From Romanomermis culicivorax (taxonomy: Eukaryota; Nematoda; Enoplea; Mermithida; Mermithidae): a DNA stretch of 64,000 nt. The translations under genes were made by a program, and so were the position numbers. Below the pieces are notes generated by a model. That model was not told the origin of the DNA. It saw only the letters and a program-made list of their open reading frames with translations, and did not search any database. This document shows, in pieces, positions 20,371 to 36,970 of this stretch. The stretch spans positions 496,001 through 560,000 of the forward strand of contig CAWUHX010000084.1 of NCBI GenBank assembly GCA_963922205.1. Reading direction: 5' to 3'. Numbering within the stretch: the first letter of the stretch is position 1; every line of letters begins with the position of its first letter.

Positions 20371-21228
20371 CTAGTACAAAGGAGTATACCGTCTAAGTGC
20401 TCTAGCTTTGCGTCGTATCTTCTTTTCTGTCGAGTTTCCTTTATTAAAGAATGAATCGTCTTTGATATCTTCCTCGGCACCACTTGGAAATAAATCAACA
20501 CCTTTCACAAGTGGTTTATTCAACCGTTTGACACTACTAACTGCATGATCATCTGATTCTTCCGGAGGTGTATGGTAGGAGAGTTTCCGAGGTAAAGTGA
20601 ATAACATTTTACGTAATGGGTTTCCTATAGCCTCTAATGGTAAATTATATTTTTTCAAAGCATTAACAAACTCATCTACTCCAAGCGTTTCCGTAATTTT
20701 TGAACGTTTACGAGACAAATCATGTAATAAATCAATAATGTGTGATCCTTCAATTAATTTTCCATCAATTAATACTTCACCTTGCTTATTAACATTTATA
20801 CTAGGGTTACATCGCACATGCTCCAATAATAAGGATGCCGAGCATTTAAACTGTTTAGGAATACCGCTAAGTAACTTTTCATCGTTCAACCAATTTTTTT
20901 CTTTTTGTTTCAAATCGTCACTATCCTTCTCATCTTCTTTGTTATCAATAACTTTTTGTTTTAAAATCACTGTAGTAGGTTGAGCCTTTTCATGTTCAAA
21001 AGTTAAATATTGTGAAAATAGTTGCGAGTACATTTTGTATTGTTCTTCAGGCGATAGCGTATTATCTTTCAAAATGCGCTCTAGCTCGTTAGGATACATG
21101 TCAACTTGCTTAGCTATACCTGTCTTTTCATTTGAACTCGTCGTCGTTGAAGAAGAAGAAACCTGAGAGTTATTCAGTTTATTCAGAACCTCCTGAGGTA
21201 TAAGAGCAAATTTATTAGTAAATTTCAT
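20371..21228 (-). CDS. Conserved Polinton protein of unknown function
   Basis: The 285-residue protein starts MKFTNKFALIPQEVLNKLN, the typical opening of a conserved Polinton gene that sits next to the integrase, and ends with the basic tail RKARALRRYTPLY. The middle contains an acidic Lys/Asp/Glu segment and a block around KRSKITETLGVDEFVNALKK. I chose the inner start at 21228 because it matches this opening and lies one base after the upstream gene's stop. No enzymatic motif is seen. A virion or DNA-binding role is plausible from its basic end and location. Confidence 0.7.
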   Translation of the reverse strand: MKFTNKFALIPQEVLNKLNNSQVSSSSTTTSSNEKTGIAKQVDMYPNELERILKDNTLSPEEQYKMYSQLFSQYLTFEHEKAQPTTVILKQKVIDNKEDEKDSDDLKQKEKNWLNDEKLLSGIPKQFKCSASLLLEHVRCNPSINVNKQGEVLIDGKLIEGSHIIDLLHDLSRKRSKITETLGVDEFVNALKKYNLPLEAIGNPLRKMLFTLPRKLSYHTPPEESDDHAVSSVKRLNKPLVKGVDLFPSGAEEDIKDDSFFNKGNSTEKKIRRKARALRRYTPLY

Positions 21229-21229
21229 T

Positions 21230-21583
21230 CTATAATAATTTCTCTGTAACAAAACTTGCTAATGTAGATAATAAAACGGGTAGTACTAGAGGTAAAAATG
21301 CTCGACCACTTTGAACAATTCTTACACGTTTATTATGTAAATCTTTTTTCTTGTTTTTTTCGTGTCTAGTAGCTAAACCTCTGAGCAATAATTTATGTTT
21401 GGCCAATTTCTTTTTTAAGTTTGAATTAATAGGAATATTACCGTTCAAAATGTTCAAACAAATTTCACATATACAACAGATCAAATCGGGGGAAGAATGT
21501 TGAAGAAAAGCACGTCTTTGAACACGATTTGAATTTTTCAACACATTGAGCTCGTGAATATATTTCTTTAATCTAGAAGCCAT
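21230..21583 (-). CDS. Small Cys-containing protein with a hydrophobic C-terminus
   Basis: The protein has 117 residues: a basic N-terminus, a Cys cluster (LICCICEICLNIL), a Lys-rich middle, and a C-terminal hydrophobic block (GRAFLPLVLPVLLSTLASFV). A small protein with a GxFLPLLLP-like end next to the integrase-adjacent gene recurs in Polintons and adintoviruses, where no function is established. The stop TAG (21232-21230) is followed one base later by the next gene's ATG. Confidence 0.65.
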   Translation of the reverse strand: MASRLKKYIHELNVLKNSNRVQRRAFLQHSSPDLICCICEICLNILNGNIPINSNLKKKLAKHKLLLRGLATRHEKNKKKDLHNKRVRIVQSGRAFLPLVLPVLLSTLASFVTEKLL

Positions 21584-21665
21584 ACAAAACAGACCGTACA
21601 GTACAAAAAAATTTTACAATAATGAACAAATGATGAGTAAACATTGAAATATTTATTGTATTACA

Positions 21666-22140
21666 TTAAGATAGTAATGAAGCTTCATTTTGTATGACGA
21701 TATTCAACTCTTTGCGTCTAGAAAAAGCACACAAGTTATTCATATTCATAAAAAATAGTTTATGAGCTATATCTAGTTTTAAAAAAAGATCTTCTACAAA
21801 AATAGCGCGAGTTTCGACCATATCCAACTCCGTCAGTAATAGTCTAGCAAAACACCAAAATTGTGTAACTTTTTTACGTCCCATAGGTAAACCAACTTCA
21901 CGCTGTAAATGGTTGCACGCCTTAGCTATGTCTTTGTAAAAAATCTTGGCTTCGGGTGAGAAACGAGTCCAAAACAAATCAGCTATTTCGCGTTTCTGTT
22001 TGTTGTTTAGTATTTTACCTTAAATAAAAATAGTATAGTTTAATAAATAGTTAAAGAAGAACAAAAAGAGATATAAAATTTTTACCTTTTACTTTATTTT
22101 GTACCATTCTGACAAAAACTTCAAATGCAGCTGACATCAT
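21666..22140 (-). CDS. Two-exon gene, unknown function
   Basis: The frame ending at 21666 has no ATG at its open start. A short upstream exon solves this: exon 1 is 22140-22086 (MMSAAFEVFVRMVQNK), the intron 22085-22019 has GT-AG ends, and exon 2 is 22018-21666. The phases match and give 135 residues. The sequence is helical and basic (GLPMGRKKVTQFWCFARLLL) and matches no family that I recognise. It lies between the small Cys protein and the membrane protein on the same strand, so it belongs to the same Polinton set. Confidence 0.6.
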
Positions 22141-22197
22141 AATTGTCACAAAACAAACGAATTATAGAAAAACGACCAACCTCTTCAAAATTCTCGA

Positions 22198-22632
22198 CTA
22201 GACTGATGAAGAGTATAATATTTTTTTCTGATTATGTGATAAAGCTATCGTATCAATATATCGTAATCTACTTCCATTGATGTACAAGTTTTGAAATTTA
22301 CTGCTTCGACTACAACAAGAAAATACGACAGGATTGAAAATATATATTTTGAAACACGCTCGTAATTGCATAAATTGTCCGTCATTCTGAGGACAATGTA
22401 AAATTTTTTCTACATAACATAGTAAGGGTATTATATGTAATTTATAATTTTCCCGTAATAATAATTTCTGATCTGTAACATTTTTTGTGTTTGGTATCGT
22501 AAAATCTGTAACATTTACAGGTTCTTCTTCATTTTCATAAAATTGAAAAGGGTATTGTACCCATACAATAAAAACAGCTATGAAAAGGATCACAGCGAGA
22601 GTGTTTAAAAAAATGTGTTTAGTGTATATCAT
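22198..22632 (-). CDS. Type II membrane-like protein
   Basis: The 144-residue protein has an N-terminal hydrophobic anchor (HIFLNTLAVILFIAVFIVWV) after a short basic start. It continues with two N-x-T sites and six cysteines in the remainder, which suggests a lumenal or exposed domain held by disulfides. I do not recognise the family. Its location between two minus-strand Polinton genes indicates a virion-membrane or host-interaction cargo protein; this is inference from layout alone. Confidence 0.55.
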   Translation of the reverse strand: MIYTKHIFLNTLAVILFIAVFIVWVQYPFQFYENEEEPVNVTDFTIPNTKNVTDQKLLLRENYKLHIIPLLCYVEKILHCPQNDGQFMQLRACFKIYIFNPVVFSCCSRSSKFQNLYINGSRLRYIDTIALSHNQKKILYSSSV

Positions 22633-22690
22633 ATCGCTAAAATAATAGGATCCGACTAACCTGTATAAAGTTTTTTGTAAAAATGATGAA

Positions 22691-23347
22691 TCATTTAGGT
22701 GTATACAAAATCATATGATCATTGTCGGGGAATATATTAGATCTAAGTCGATATTTTTCTGGACATGTCTGTGTAAGATCTATTAATAAATAACCGTATG
22801 GTTTACTAGTAGCATCCTCATACGCCTCTATGAAATAATTTGAGGTAGTTGGAAAAATCTGTCCAGCCAGTGTGCGGACTAGTAATCTATCGCTTGGGTT
22901 TTTTAAAAGAATTAAATATTGAGCGTTTATCCTACTCGTACGCATTCCATCAAAAAAGGCATTCTGAACTATATGTATAATTGATATATTCCAATGATGC
23001 GATCCTTTAGTAAAAAGTTGAGTTAAACTTTGATCATTCTTCATCTCTTGCATCATATCATCCATAATTAATAATTTAGGTGTATCTTTACTTTTCTGAA
23101 GTTCATTCAAATCAGGCGAACCTTGAATAAATTCTACATAAGAACATTTCTGAACTAATTCATCGTAAGCTTCTTGCCATTCTGAATAACACCAATAAAT
23201 TTTCACAGGAGCAGGGTGAAGCATTTCTTTAGCAAAAATTACAAGTTTTTTAACAAATTGTGTTTTTCCTGATTTTGTTGGAGCAGAAACTATACAGTTA
23301 AATGGATGTTTCCATATATAAAACTTTTCATCATCATCATTGGACAT
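22691..23347 (-). CDS. FtsK/HerA-type DNA-packaging ATPase (ATP)
   Basis: The protein begins MSNDDDEKFYIWKHPFN at 23347; the frame is open to 23428, but the inner start fits the family length of about 220 residues. Walker A is SAPTKSGKTQFVKKL and Walker B is PKLLIMDDMM. A later block (HWNISIIHIVQNAFFDG) matches the sensor-like region of poxvirus A32-type ATPases. In Polintons this enzyme pumps the genome into the capsid. The reading frame is intact, unlike that of the polymerase and major capsid genes. Confidence 0.9.
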   Translation of the reverse strand: MSNDDDEKFYIWKHPFNCIVSAPTKSGKTQFVKKLVIFAKEMLHPAPVKIYWCYSEWQEAYDELVQKCSYVEFIQGSPDLNELQKSKDTPKLLIMDDMMQEMKNDQSLTQLFTKGSHHWNISIIHIVQNAFFDGMRTSRINAQYLILLKNPSDRLLVRTLAGQIFPTTSNYFIEAYEDATSKPYGYLLIDLTQTCPEKYRLRSNIFPDNDHMILYTPK

Positions 23348-23546
23348 CTCTTTTTGACAACAACAAAAATCAACCACTTTTTTACTTGAACAATTTTTAA
23401 AATGATTTTTATTATTATTTAAAAACAAAATGTTACATAATTATCAAAATTACAATATAAAACAGTGCACATTGTAAAATATAAAGATAGATAGATGATT
23501 ATATAAAATAGAATAGCATTACTGTATGCAAAATATACGCGCAATG

Positions 23547-23664
23547 TATGTATGTATGTATGTATGAAATTATATAACAAGCAAATACGTAAGCAATTAC
23601 ATAAGCAAGCAAACTATAGCTAATTAAAACATACAAACTGTAATGAATGAATGAATGAATGAAT
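23547..23664 (+). repeat. TATG and GAAT microsatellites
   Basis: Short tetranucleotide runs: (TGTA/ATGT)n near 23547-23566 and (GAAT)n near 23642-23664, in the gap between the ATPase gene and its upstream neighbour. Similar short GAAA and GA runs are near 24562-24578 and 24928-24946. Confidence 0.8.
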
Positions 23665-23681
23665 GAATGTAAGCAAAACTT

Positions 23682-24204
23682 TTACAATTTACTGTTAATA
23701 AAATCGCGTAGTGTTTTGATAACAACAGCATCATCAAAATCATAATGATAACCTTCATCAATAAAACTAGCCACAGTATCGTTAAGAATTTTACGACCAG
23801 TACTTGTAAGTGGTATACATCTAAATATGTCAATCATCTGTTTAAAAGCGCGAAGACAGTAATAACCTTGAACTTCACCTATAACATATTCAAAGCAGTC
23901 AATGATAAGTCCCATCTTTTCATATAAACGATTAACTGTTGGTGTAATTGCGATATTATATATGGAATTACAAGCTGGACACTGATGATCCTCAACAATT
24001 CCTACCTCTTTCGCGCAATAACAATCAAGAATACACCCATTAAAGATGTCTTGTATAATTAACTCAGCACATATAATTATAAATAATTTTTCACCTTTTA
24101 CTACTTGCTCATCAAAAAACCATGGAATATCTAAACCCGGAACACGTAACTCACAAATATGCTTGGTTTTGGCTTCTAACGAATTGGTATCCGAGTTGAA
24201 TCAT
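23682..24204 (-). CDS. Zinc-binding-like protein, second part of a split gene
   Basis: The frame is open from about 24204 to a stop at 23682 and encodes about 170 residues without an early ATG. It contains Cys pairs (GCILDCYCAKE and HQCPAC) that could form a zinc site, and then a helical C-terminus. The first Met is MGLIID at 23915. Its start overlaps the end of the frame at 24176-24532 in a different phase. This indicates either a frameshift or an intron that I could not place, and it is probably one gene with the entry at 24176-24899. I do not recognise the family. Confidence 0.5.
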
Positions 24205-24899
24205 AGTCAGGATCATTGAAACAGTTGATGAAGAGATCATTAATAAACGACGTTTGAACACTAGCTTCCTTTTGATCTTCACGAGCATTGCTTTGTTCTC
24301 TGGCAAATTTTGTAGCATGAATCCCTTCTTCTTCTTTTATAATTTTCTTATCTGCACCGACTTCTTCTTCTTCTTTAACGATTTTCAGGGTAGAACCATT
24401 TTTTCCAGCTACGTCGTCATTTTGGTTTGTTTTGCGTTTTATTGCTAGCTGGAAATTTGCTGCTAAAGCATTGTACTCGTTTGAAATAGCTGGCACTATC
24501 TCATGTATCATATTGGTCCAGCGCCAAAATTGCTAAAGAATAAAACATTATATTTTAAAAGAAAGAAAGAAAGAAAGAATTCATATATCAACTCACTTCT
24601 TTAGATAAACACCATGTCGTTCCATTAAACAAATTGTTAAATCGTACTGTAACCCCATCGCTCTCGACCAGCATTTTATAACCAAGGTTGATGCCGCATC
24701 GACCTCCATGTGAAAATGTCTTTTCAATAATATTGACATTGCGACCTAGTATACCGTATTGTGGTAAAATGAGCTTGAATCGGCGACCGTACGCCTCTTT
24801 TGTTTTAGGGTCGACGTTACAAAAATAGATTGACACGTATCTACCTTCAACCACTACAAATAATGCCATGTTTTCGTCTAACATGAACTGGTGTTCCAT
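24176..24899 (-). CDS. Two-exon gene with a PC4-like N-terminal domain, unknown function
   Basis: Exon 1 is 24899-24597 (start MEHQFMLDENMALFVVVEG), the intron 24596-24533 has GTGAGT at its donor and TTTAG at its acceptor, and exon 2 is 24532-24176. The phases fit. The first domain has strand-like segments (RYVSIYFCNVDP, RRFKLILPQYG, GVTVRFNNL) followed by TTWCLSKEQFWRW. That pattern of strands followed by a W-x-x-L helix is reminiscent of the PC4/SUB1 single-strand DNA-binding fold; this is a weak guess. Exon 2 has an acidic Lys/Glu-rich linker and runs to a TAG at 24176. Confidence 0.5.
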
Positions 24900-25709
24900 T
24901 TTTGAAAATTCTTGAAGAAATATTAAAGAGAGAGAGAGAGAGAGAGAAGAAGCGAGTAGTTTTTGTAGCAACAAAACAGATAAATGTATAAAGTGTTCAA
25001 AATTTTTGAGTAAAAGGAGGTTATAGCTATAATAAAATAACCAAGATATATAGCATATAGCTGTAAGAGGAGGAGTTATAAGCATAATAAATATTCAAGA
25101 CATATATCCTACAGTATTCTACTATTCTGAGGAGTATATGAGAGGAGGAGCTATGTTCTACAAAAATAAAATAAAATGTGTTTATGCTGTACGTAACCTT
25201 TGAGATCAAAGCTAGAAAAATATATGTGTTTTATGTGTTATAGTAATTATCAAGGTCAGAGCTATAGAAGCAATATAGCCACGTGCGCATGAGTTATAAG
25301 GGTCTTTAAAGCTTTTCCACATAAAAAGAAAAGATGGTGCAACAGGGTTATAAGCAGCTATTAGAGTTATTTTATAGCTTCAAGAATCAAAACAAAAATA
25401 CTAGGGTTGTACAATAAAACAGGTTTTCAACTGGTTTTAACTGGTTATATGCTATTAAAATAAGCTAAAGAAATGATATGGGCACATGTTCACGAGTTAT
25501 ATAGGTCTTTAAAGCTTTCCCATCATAAAAAAGAAAAGTACTACATTAACCTCGTAAACAATAATTAAATCTCTACCATAAAATTAATAGTTTTTGCTAA
25601 TTTATAAAAATTTTCTATTATTATTACTGTATAGGTTTTTGATGAATAGGTTGTTTTCTATTTTTCTAGTTTATAGTTTTTATATTTTCTAGATTAGATA
25701 ATTTTTATA

Positions 25710-30806
<5,097 letters not shown>

Positions 30807-30810
30807 TTTT

Positions 30811-32141
30811 ACAATAAAGTAGAATGTTGCATCGAATTAAAAATTTTTCTTTTTGATATGTAAAGATTTTTTCTTTTTTCTACATGCTTTTTACGACTAT
30901 TTTTGATCATTTTTATAAAAGACCTTCTTGGTCATTTTTGGCAGAACATCAAACTTTATACGCATGCACCCGTAAGGATAATGTTTCATAGCGTAATGAC
31001 TTTCCCGAGAATTTACTCATTAAACAGACCATTATTGACCAATTTGACCGTTTGAGATTGACTTGAACGATCGTTCAGGAATGGGGCCTCCGAGCATATT
31101 TACGCCTGCAGGTGGCGCCCTTTTGTCAAAGGGGGTCCAGGGGCGCAAATTTTTGAAAGGCTTCTTCTGCCCACGGGAGAAGCCATTTTTACACACGATG
31201 GCTTTTTATTTCTTTTCATATTTTGCTCATTTTATGTTTTCCTTTTTCATCTACAGTAACACATCTATTACCCTAATTCCTCTATTACCATAATAGAAAA
31301 ATTTACCGTAATTCTACTATTAGGGTAATTCCCGAATCTGTATCCTTTACCGTACGTCAACTCTCCAAATTTTCTACACGCTTTTTACGACCAGCTCGTT
31401 TGGTCATCTTTCTATAAAAGACCTTATTTGTCTACATGCTTTTTACGGCCAGCTCGCTCTGGTCATTTTTATAAAAGACCTTCTTGGTCATTTTTGGCAG
31501 AACATCAAACTTTATACGCATGCACCCGTAAGGATAATGTTTCGTTGCGTAATGACTTTCCCGAGATTTTACTCATTAAACAGACCATTACTGACCAGAT
31601 TGACCGTTCTGACATTTGTTGACTTGAACGATCGTTCAGAAAATGGGACCTCCGAAATATATTTACACCTGCAGGTGGCACCCTTTTGACAAAGGGGGTC
31701 CGGGGTGCAAATTTTTGAGGGCTTCCTCTTCCCAGAGGGGAAGCCGTTTTTACACACAATCTCTTTTTATTTCTTTTCCATTTTTTGTTCATTTTAGTTT
31801 TCCTTTTTGCGTTCATCATTGATTTTCCTTTTCCACCCACAGTAACACATTTATTACCATAATCCAAAAATTACCGTAATTCTACTATTACGGTAACTCT
31901 AGAACATACATTCTTAACCGTACGACCTATAAATCGACCGTATATGTTTACTGTACGACCTATAAATCGGCGAAGAAATTAACCGTATATGTTTACTGTA
32001 CGACCTGTAAATCCGACAAAAGCCAATCGTATATGTTTACTGTACGACCTATAAATCGGTCAAAAGTGACAAATTATAGGTCGTACACAAAAGATAGGAG
32101 TATCCTTAAGCGTACGACCTATACGGTCCGGCCTTACTACT
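30811..32141 (-). repeat. Right terminal inverted repeat of the Polinton, with a tandem inner copy
   Basis: The outer part (about 31365-32141) is the reverse complement of 11871-12700. A second, diverged copy of the inner sequence lies at about 30876-31355; shared landmarks (GACCTTCTTGGTCATTTTTGG) are offset by 556 bp. The innermost 60 bp again match the left repeat. The open frames here mirror those of the left end. Confidence 0.92.
30813..30818 (+). terminator. Polyadenylation signal of polymerase B
   Basis: AATAAA lies seven bases after the polymerase stop codon and within the inner edge of the right terminal repeat. Confidence 0.6.
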
Positions 32142-32147
32142 AATATT

Positions 32148-32990
32148 TAATTGTTTAAATAAATTTTGAGCGTTTGTCGAGTGGAAGGGAGTACATGCCC
32201 AGGCCCATGCTAGGTAAATCTCAGTATCTTGGTCAAAACTCCTGCAAAATCATTTTGAAATGAAAATCAATCTTAAATTCTTGGTGGATCGCCAGCCGCG
32301 AGTCTAACAGTTATTTTAAAAGTATAACACATTTGAAAAAACCAATGATCGAGAATAAGAAAATTATTTATGCCCCAGTAGAATAGCGACAGAGCTCAGA
32401 AGCTGCTGAACAAGTGCAGCCAACTATTTCAAATTTTGTTGCATTTCTGTGATTCAGTTGTTATAGTCAGTGTATCGAAATTATTGATTCTCATGTATGG
32501 AATAAAGTATACACATAGCAGTTTGATTGTTAATTTTCATTTACAGAATAAAGTATACACAGGGCAGTTTATACATTTTCACCACAAGCTGCGTGCAATC
32601 TGGAAAATTTTTAAAATTAAGATTTAATTACTCGGTCATCTCAATTGTGATATTATGAACATGATCGTCATGTTTTCTACCGAATACAGTAAACAATCGA
32701 AATTCGATAAGTTTTCCGATCAATCAAATTGATGACAGATCTCGCTCCGCAATGCTTAGTATTTTTACGCGGCGAAATTTATGCATTCTGTCCACTGTTT
32801 TTTCCTCAAATGGGGTCTTTTGAGGAAAAAAGTTTCGAAATGAAGAAAATAATTTTGGGTATGGTTCTCATTGTGGAAATCAATTTGGGGAATTCAAAAC
32901 TGAAAAGATGCGTTTTGGTGGACTAGAAAAGGTCAAAATCCCAAAATTTTCTGGAGCTTCGCACCAATCATGGGTATAATAATAACTATT
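32148..32990. other. Non-coding AT-rich DNA
   Basis: I see no gene, RNA or delimited element. One short hairpin motif (TGGAGCTTCGCACCA) with an AAAATTTT box before it is at about 32942-32965. Confidence 0.6.
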
Positions 32991-32994
32991 TTCT

Positions 32995-33735
32995 ATCAGG
33001 CGCGGCCGTTAGCATATCTACTTCGACTCACTAATTAGTGCTCAACAGTTTCTATCAAACAACTTAGCTCGTTTCTTTTTCTAATCGTTAAAAAGTCAAT
33101 TATGTCGCCGAAAATGGAGAGATTTTTCATCAGTCAGTTCTCAATTTTTTCTCTCGATGCTTGGAATTTTTTAAACGTTTGCAACCTGAACTTGTGCACT
33201 TATTGAAAATGGAAATTGAAGATATCATTTTAGACTGCGATTTTAAAACTTCCTTTCACAAATATCCGTTGGAGAGATTTTGTTTCCAGCGTTTTAGAAT
33301 ATAAAAATCCGAAAATTTTTCCTGCGCTTTGCACCAGAATGGGGGAGAGTTACACTTCATCAGTCTGATTTTAATTTATTTCCCAACGTTTTAAAGGTTC
33401 ATTTTCCAGCGTTTCAGAAAGTCAAAATCCGAAATTTTTCCGGTGCTCCGCGCCGGACCAAAACTAAATTAAATTAGATGATCCTAATCCGAACCACAGA
33501 AATGTTGATAGCGGATACATTCATGAGAACTCTATCGTTAACATGCATCATCTGCTCCTGTAGAACACCAATAGGTGCGCTCATTTTGTCTAACATAACC
33601 AGAATTTTCTCAATTTCTTTCCACACTTTTGCAGGTTTCTGACTCCAAATACAAAAAATTCTTCGGTATGCTACTAAAATGCATAAAAAAGCATCCGTAG
33701 CCGCATTATTAATGTTTTTTAAAATGTGGAAAATT
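32995..33735 (+). repeat. Left copy of a long inverted repeat
   Basis: This segment is matched in reverse complement by about 38935-39665. Shared landmarks include CTCAACAGTTTCTATCAA, CTAATCGTT followed by GATTATGTC, and ATGCATAAAAAAGCATCC. Two hairpin motifs lie in it (33321-33336 and 33440-33456). The arms are moderately diverged, so they are either old inverted termini or two copies of one dispersed family. No protein is encoded. Confidence 0.8.
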
Positions 33736-33739
33736 TTTG

Positions 33740-34030
33740 GAAAATATGGAAAAAAATTTTGGGTCCAGTTCTCATGTGGAAAAAATCTTCAAGGAAAAAA
33801 AGATGATTCTGTCTGTTCTGTATGTCATCCTTCCTTGTGCCTTGTCGTTATTATCTGTCATCCTATCCTACTGATTCTGATTAAGTACAGATTTTTTTGG
33901 GACTTGGAATTTCGTAACACAAAAGAAAAGAAGATACATAAATTTTTTAAAAAATATTTTTGGTTTTGTCTGATATTTTTGTGGAAACGACTTTTGTGGA
34001 AAAAAATATTTAAAAAGTAAGCTTCGCTCG
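33740..34030. other. Non-coding spacer
   Basis: A/T-rich DNA with GGAAAAA-type runs. The one open frame (33679-34020) is low-complexity and lies over repeat DNA; I see no gene. Confidence 0.5.
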
Positions 34031-34198
34031 ACAATGCACCAAGAACGCCTTACTGGATTGGCTGCTTAATGTATTCACAAAGATATACCGATTAACGTTG
34101 ATGCGGTTATGGACGAGTATGTGGCAAAAGATAATGGCTTGCACTTTAAAAAATCATCTCATATCCGTAAACCTAAGAAACAATTGACTAAACCGTAA
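34031..34198 (+). pseudogene. hAT transposase C-terminal fragment
   Basis: About 56 codons read as a hAT dimerisation tail: MHQERLTGLAA, an in-frame TAA at 34067-34069, then CIHKDIPINVDAVMDEYVAK and a basic end. This E-R-L-x-x-L-A ... I-H-x-D-I-x-I-x-x-D-x-V-x-D pattern is typical of the C-terminus of hAT-family transposases related to the 52-kDa repressor/ZMYM type. Nothing else of the transposase is visible nearby, so it is a short relic. Confidence 0.6.
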
Positions 34199-34530
34199 TT
34201 GGCTTGTATTCAGGTATTTCAGTAAAATGTTAAATAAATTTTCTGATTGTCTCTGTTTTTATAAATTTAAAACAGTGGTGTCAATAAGGCTCCATAAGTA
34301 AATATATAATAATATATAATGTTTCATTCGATAGTCGATTGTAAAAAGAATACAAAAAAATGGTTAGCAAAAAACAGTTAGTAGAGAAAAAAATGTAATA
34401 TGGATTAATGAAGTGTAATAATCGACTATGCAGGCGACTGAAGGCGAAAAAAATGCGCTGACACAGACGCCTAATTAATTACCCAGTAAAGTTTGTTTCT
34501 CTACATTTTTCAGACGATGCATGAAGGATG

Positions 34531-36970
34531 TTACATTAGATGACATGATAACAGACTTAACAAGCTTATTCCAAATTTGTATAACCCAAAGCATAAAAAA
34601 ATTTTAAGGAATATCTGTTTTACATTTTGGAATGGAAAGTTTATATTTGTGAGGGTGTCTTGTTTTGATAACATTTGAGAGAGAAAATACATTGTGGTTG
34701 GCATATCTACGAAGCCATGAATAATTTTGTACACATGGCATAAATCAAATAAAATTCGGCGGTATTCTAATGATTCAAGATTTAAAAATTGAAGTCTATC
34801 ATCATAGTTCATATTCTTGGAAAAATGCAAAAGTTTCTTAGTGATATATTTCTGTACTTTTCAGACGTTCTTCATGTCCTTTACAAGATGAGGTGACCAA
34901 ACACAGCTGGCATATTCTAAAATAGGTCGAATGTGTACTTTATAAGCCTTAAGAATCAGATCAATACATCCAGACTTGAAAACCTTAAAAAGTAAGGCGA
35001 TAACATAATAAGCTTTTTTAATCATACCTGAAATATGATCAGGAAACTTAAGGTTGTCACATATTAAAACACCTAAATCTTTAACTTTTATGTCAACTGT
35101 TAGTGGCACATTGTTAAGATAATACTTATTTCTAGGATTATTCCAACCAAAATGAATAGTTGTACATTTTGAAATACAAAGAAGTAATTGCCATATGACA
35201 GGCCATTCATATATTTTATTCAATAAGTCTTGAGTTTCCAGAGAAAATATTGAAGCAGCATACAGCTTAACATCATCAGCAAATAAAAGAAGTTTCACGT
35301 TTTCATTATTTTTAAAGGAAGCTAACTCATTTATGAAGATTAAAAATAAAACAGGACCTAAAACACTTCCTTGTGAAATGCGGCTTATGACGTCTCTTAC
35401 ATCAGAAAAACATTGATTAATTTTTACACACTGTGTACGACCTGTTAAGTATTCTTTGATCCATGAGAGTAATAAACCAGAAATGCCATAATTTTGTAAC
35501 TTAAACAATAATTTTGGATGAGATATAGAATCGAAAGCTTTGGCAAAGTCAAGGTAGATAGCATCTGTCAGAATGCCTGCATCCAAGTATTTAGTGAAGT
35601 CATTTAAGTATAGTAATAACTGAAATACACAAGACTTTCTGGAAATAAGTCCAAACAGATTAGTTTAATAATTTATTAGCCGTTAAATGTTTCAAAATAT
35701 TGATTTTTAATATGTTTTCCATAATACGGCAAGCAACACAAGTTAATGATATAGGATGATAATTACTAGGGACTGATGCATCACCTTTTTTATATATTGG
35801 AGTAATGTTTGCTTTTTTCCAAATATTAGGAACAGTATCAGATAAGAATGAAATAGTAAATATTTTACATAAAGGTTCTAGGAGGTGCTTAAACAATTTT
35901 TTAAAAATAATACTAGGTATATCCTCAGGACCGGCCAAACATGAAGATTTCAATTTTGATATTGCATCTTCAATATCTTCGATTTTGAAATCAATTTTTT
36001 GAAGAACAGATCTCATAGTTACCTTATCCAAATTGGGTAAGGTTTTGTTATCGTGAACGAAAGTGTTAGCAAAATATTTATTTAATACATCAGCCTTTTC
36101 ATTTTCCGAAACTAATACAGCATTCATTATTGAATTTTGAGAGAGGTAAAACTGGTTTGCTTGAAATATGAGTATTAACGTAATTAAAAAATGACTTAGG
36201 GTTTGTATTTTCAAGAAGTTTGGATTCTGTCTTACATTTAAAATTTAATATGGCATCAGTTAGATTTTTGCAAGTTTTATAATATTTCACACACAGAGAT
36301 TCAGAAGGATGTTTTTTTTTCAATTTACGCCAAAAAAGGAAACTTCTTGTTTGAAGTTTCCTAATATGATTAGGATATCTTATTGCAGATCTGGTATTAA
36401 GCTTAAGAATAAATTGATTTATTCCCACCTTCAATATATGTAAAAATTCTGAATAGAACTGATCAACATTAGAACAATGGGAAAATATTTCTTCCCAATT
36501 CATAGATGATAAAAAGCAAGAAAAATCATTATACCTTTTGTGAAGTTGAAAAATTGGTTAATGTTACTTGTTTTTGGTTTTGGAATCACAATTTTGAATA
36601 TGATCTGGTTATGATCACACATTGCTGAAATAGGAGCTAAAACATTAATATCATAGCATACATTTTCAGTATCACAAAATATTAAATGGAGAATATTTTT
36701 ATCCCTTGTTGGCTCAGTAACTAGCTGTTTAAGACCAAGTCTCATAGTTGTTTCCCAAAAAAGTTTAGAATGATGGCCGACAGGAATGGTAGAACTATGC
36801 CAAAAAAATTTAGGGTAGTTGAAATCACCTAAAAGAAAAATAGGATAATTAACTTCACAGTTCCATTGAATAAAACTTGAAATATTAGAGGAATCATTTG
36901 AGGGAGGATTATAACAAGCAATTATTCTATAATTTGTGGTTCTGAAATGAATATCAAGAACAATAACTTC
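34531..36970 (-). pseudogene. LINE relic (CR1/L2/Jockey-like), endonuclease end through RT
   Basis: On the minus strand, from high to low coordinate, I read the end of an apurinic-type endonuclease (LLGDFNYPKFFW near 36825; QLVTEPTRDKN near 36715), a linker, and reverse transcriptase (YLDFAKAFDSISHPKLLFKL, SQGSVLGPVLFLIFIN, LLLFADDVKLYA near 35280). A C-terminal block (YDDRLQFLNLESLEYRR near 34800) follows. The FADDxKLY form of the catalytic box and the order place it among CR1/L2/Jockey-like non-LTR elements. Frames change several times, and the endonuclease start is missing, so it is 5'-truncated and dead. Confidence 0.85.

Noticed and set aside
13190..24950. CRISPR-like or regulatory arrays suggested by short tandem repeats in the Polinton
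   Set aside because: The repeats are simple microsatellites or promoter-proximal duplications without unique spacers, in eukaryotic DNA.
33679..34020. Lys/Phe-rich 113-codon frame
   Set aside because: Low-complexity A/T-rich DNA at the edge of the inverted repeat; no family features.
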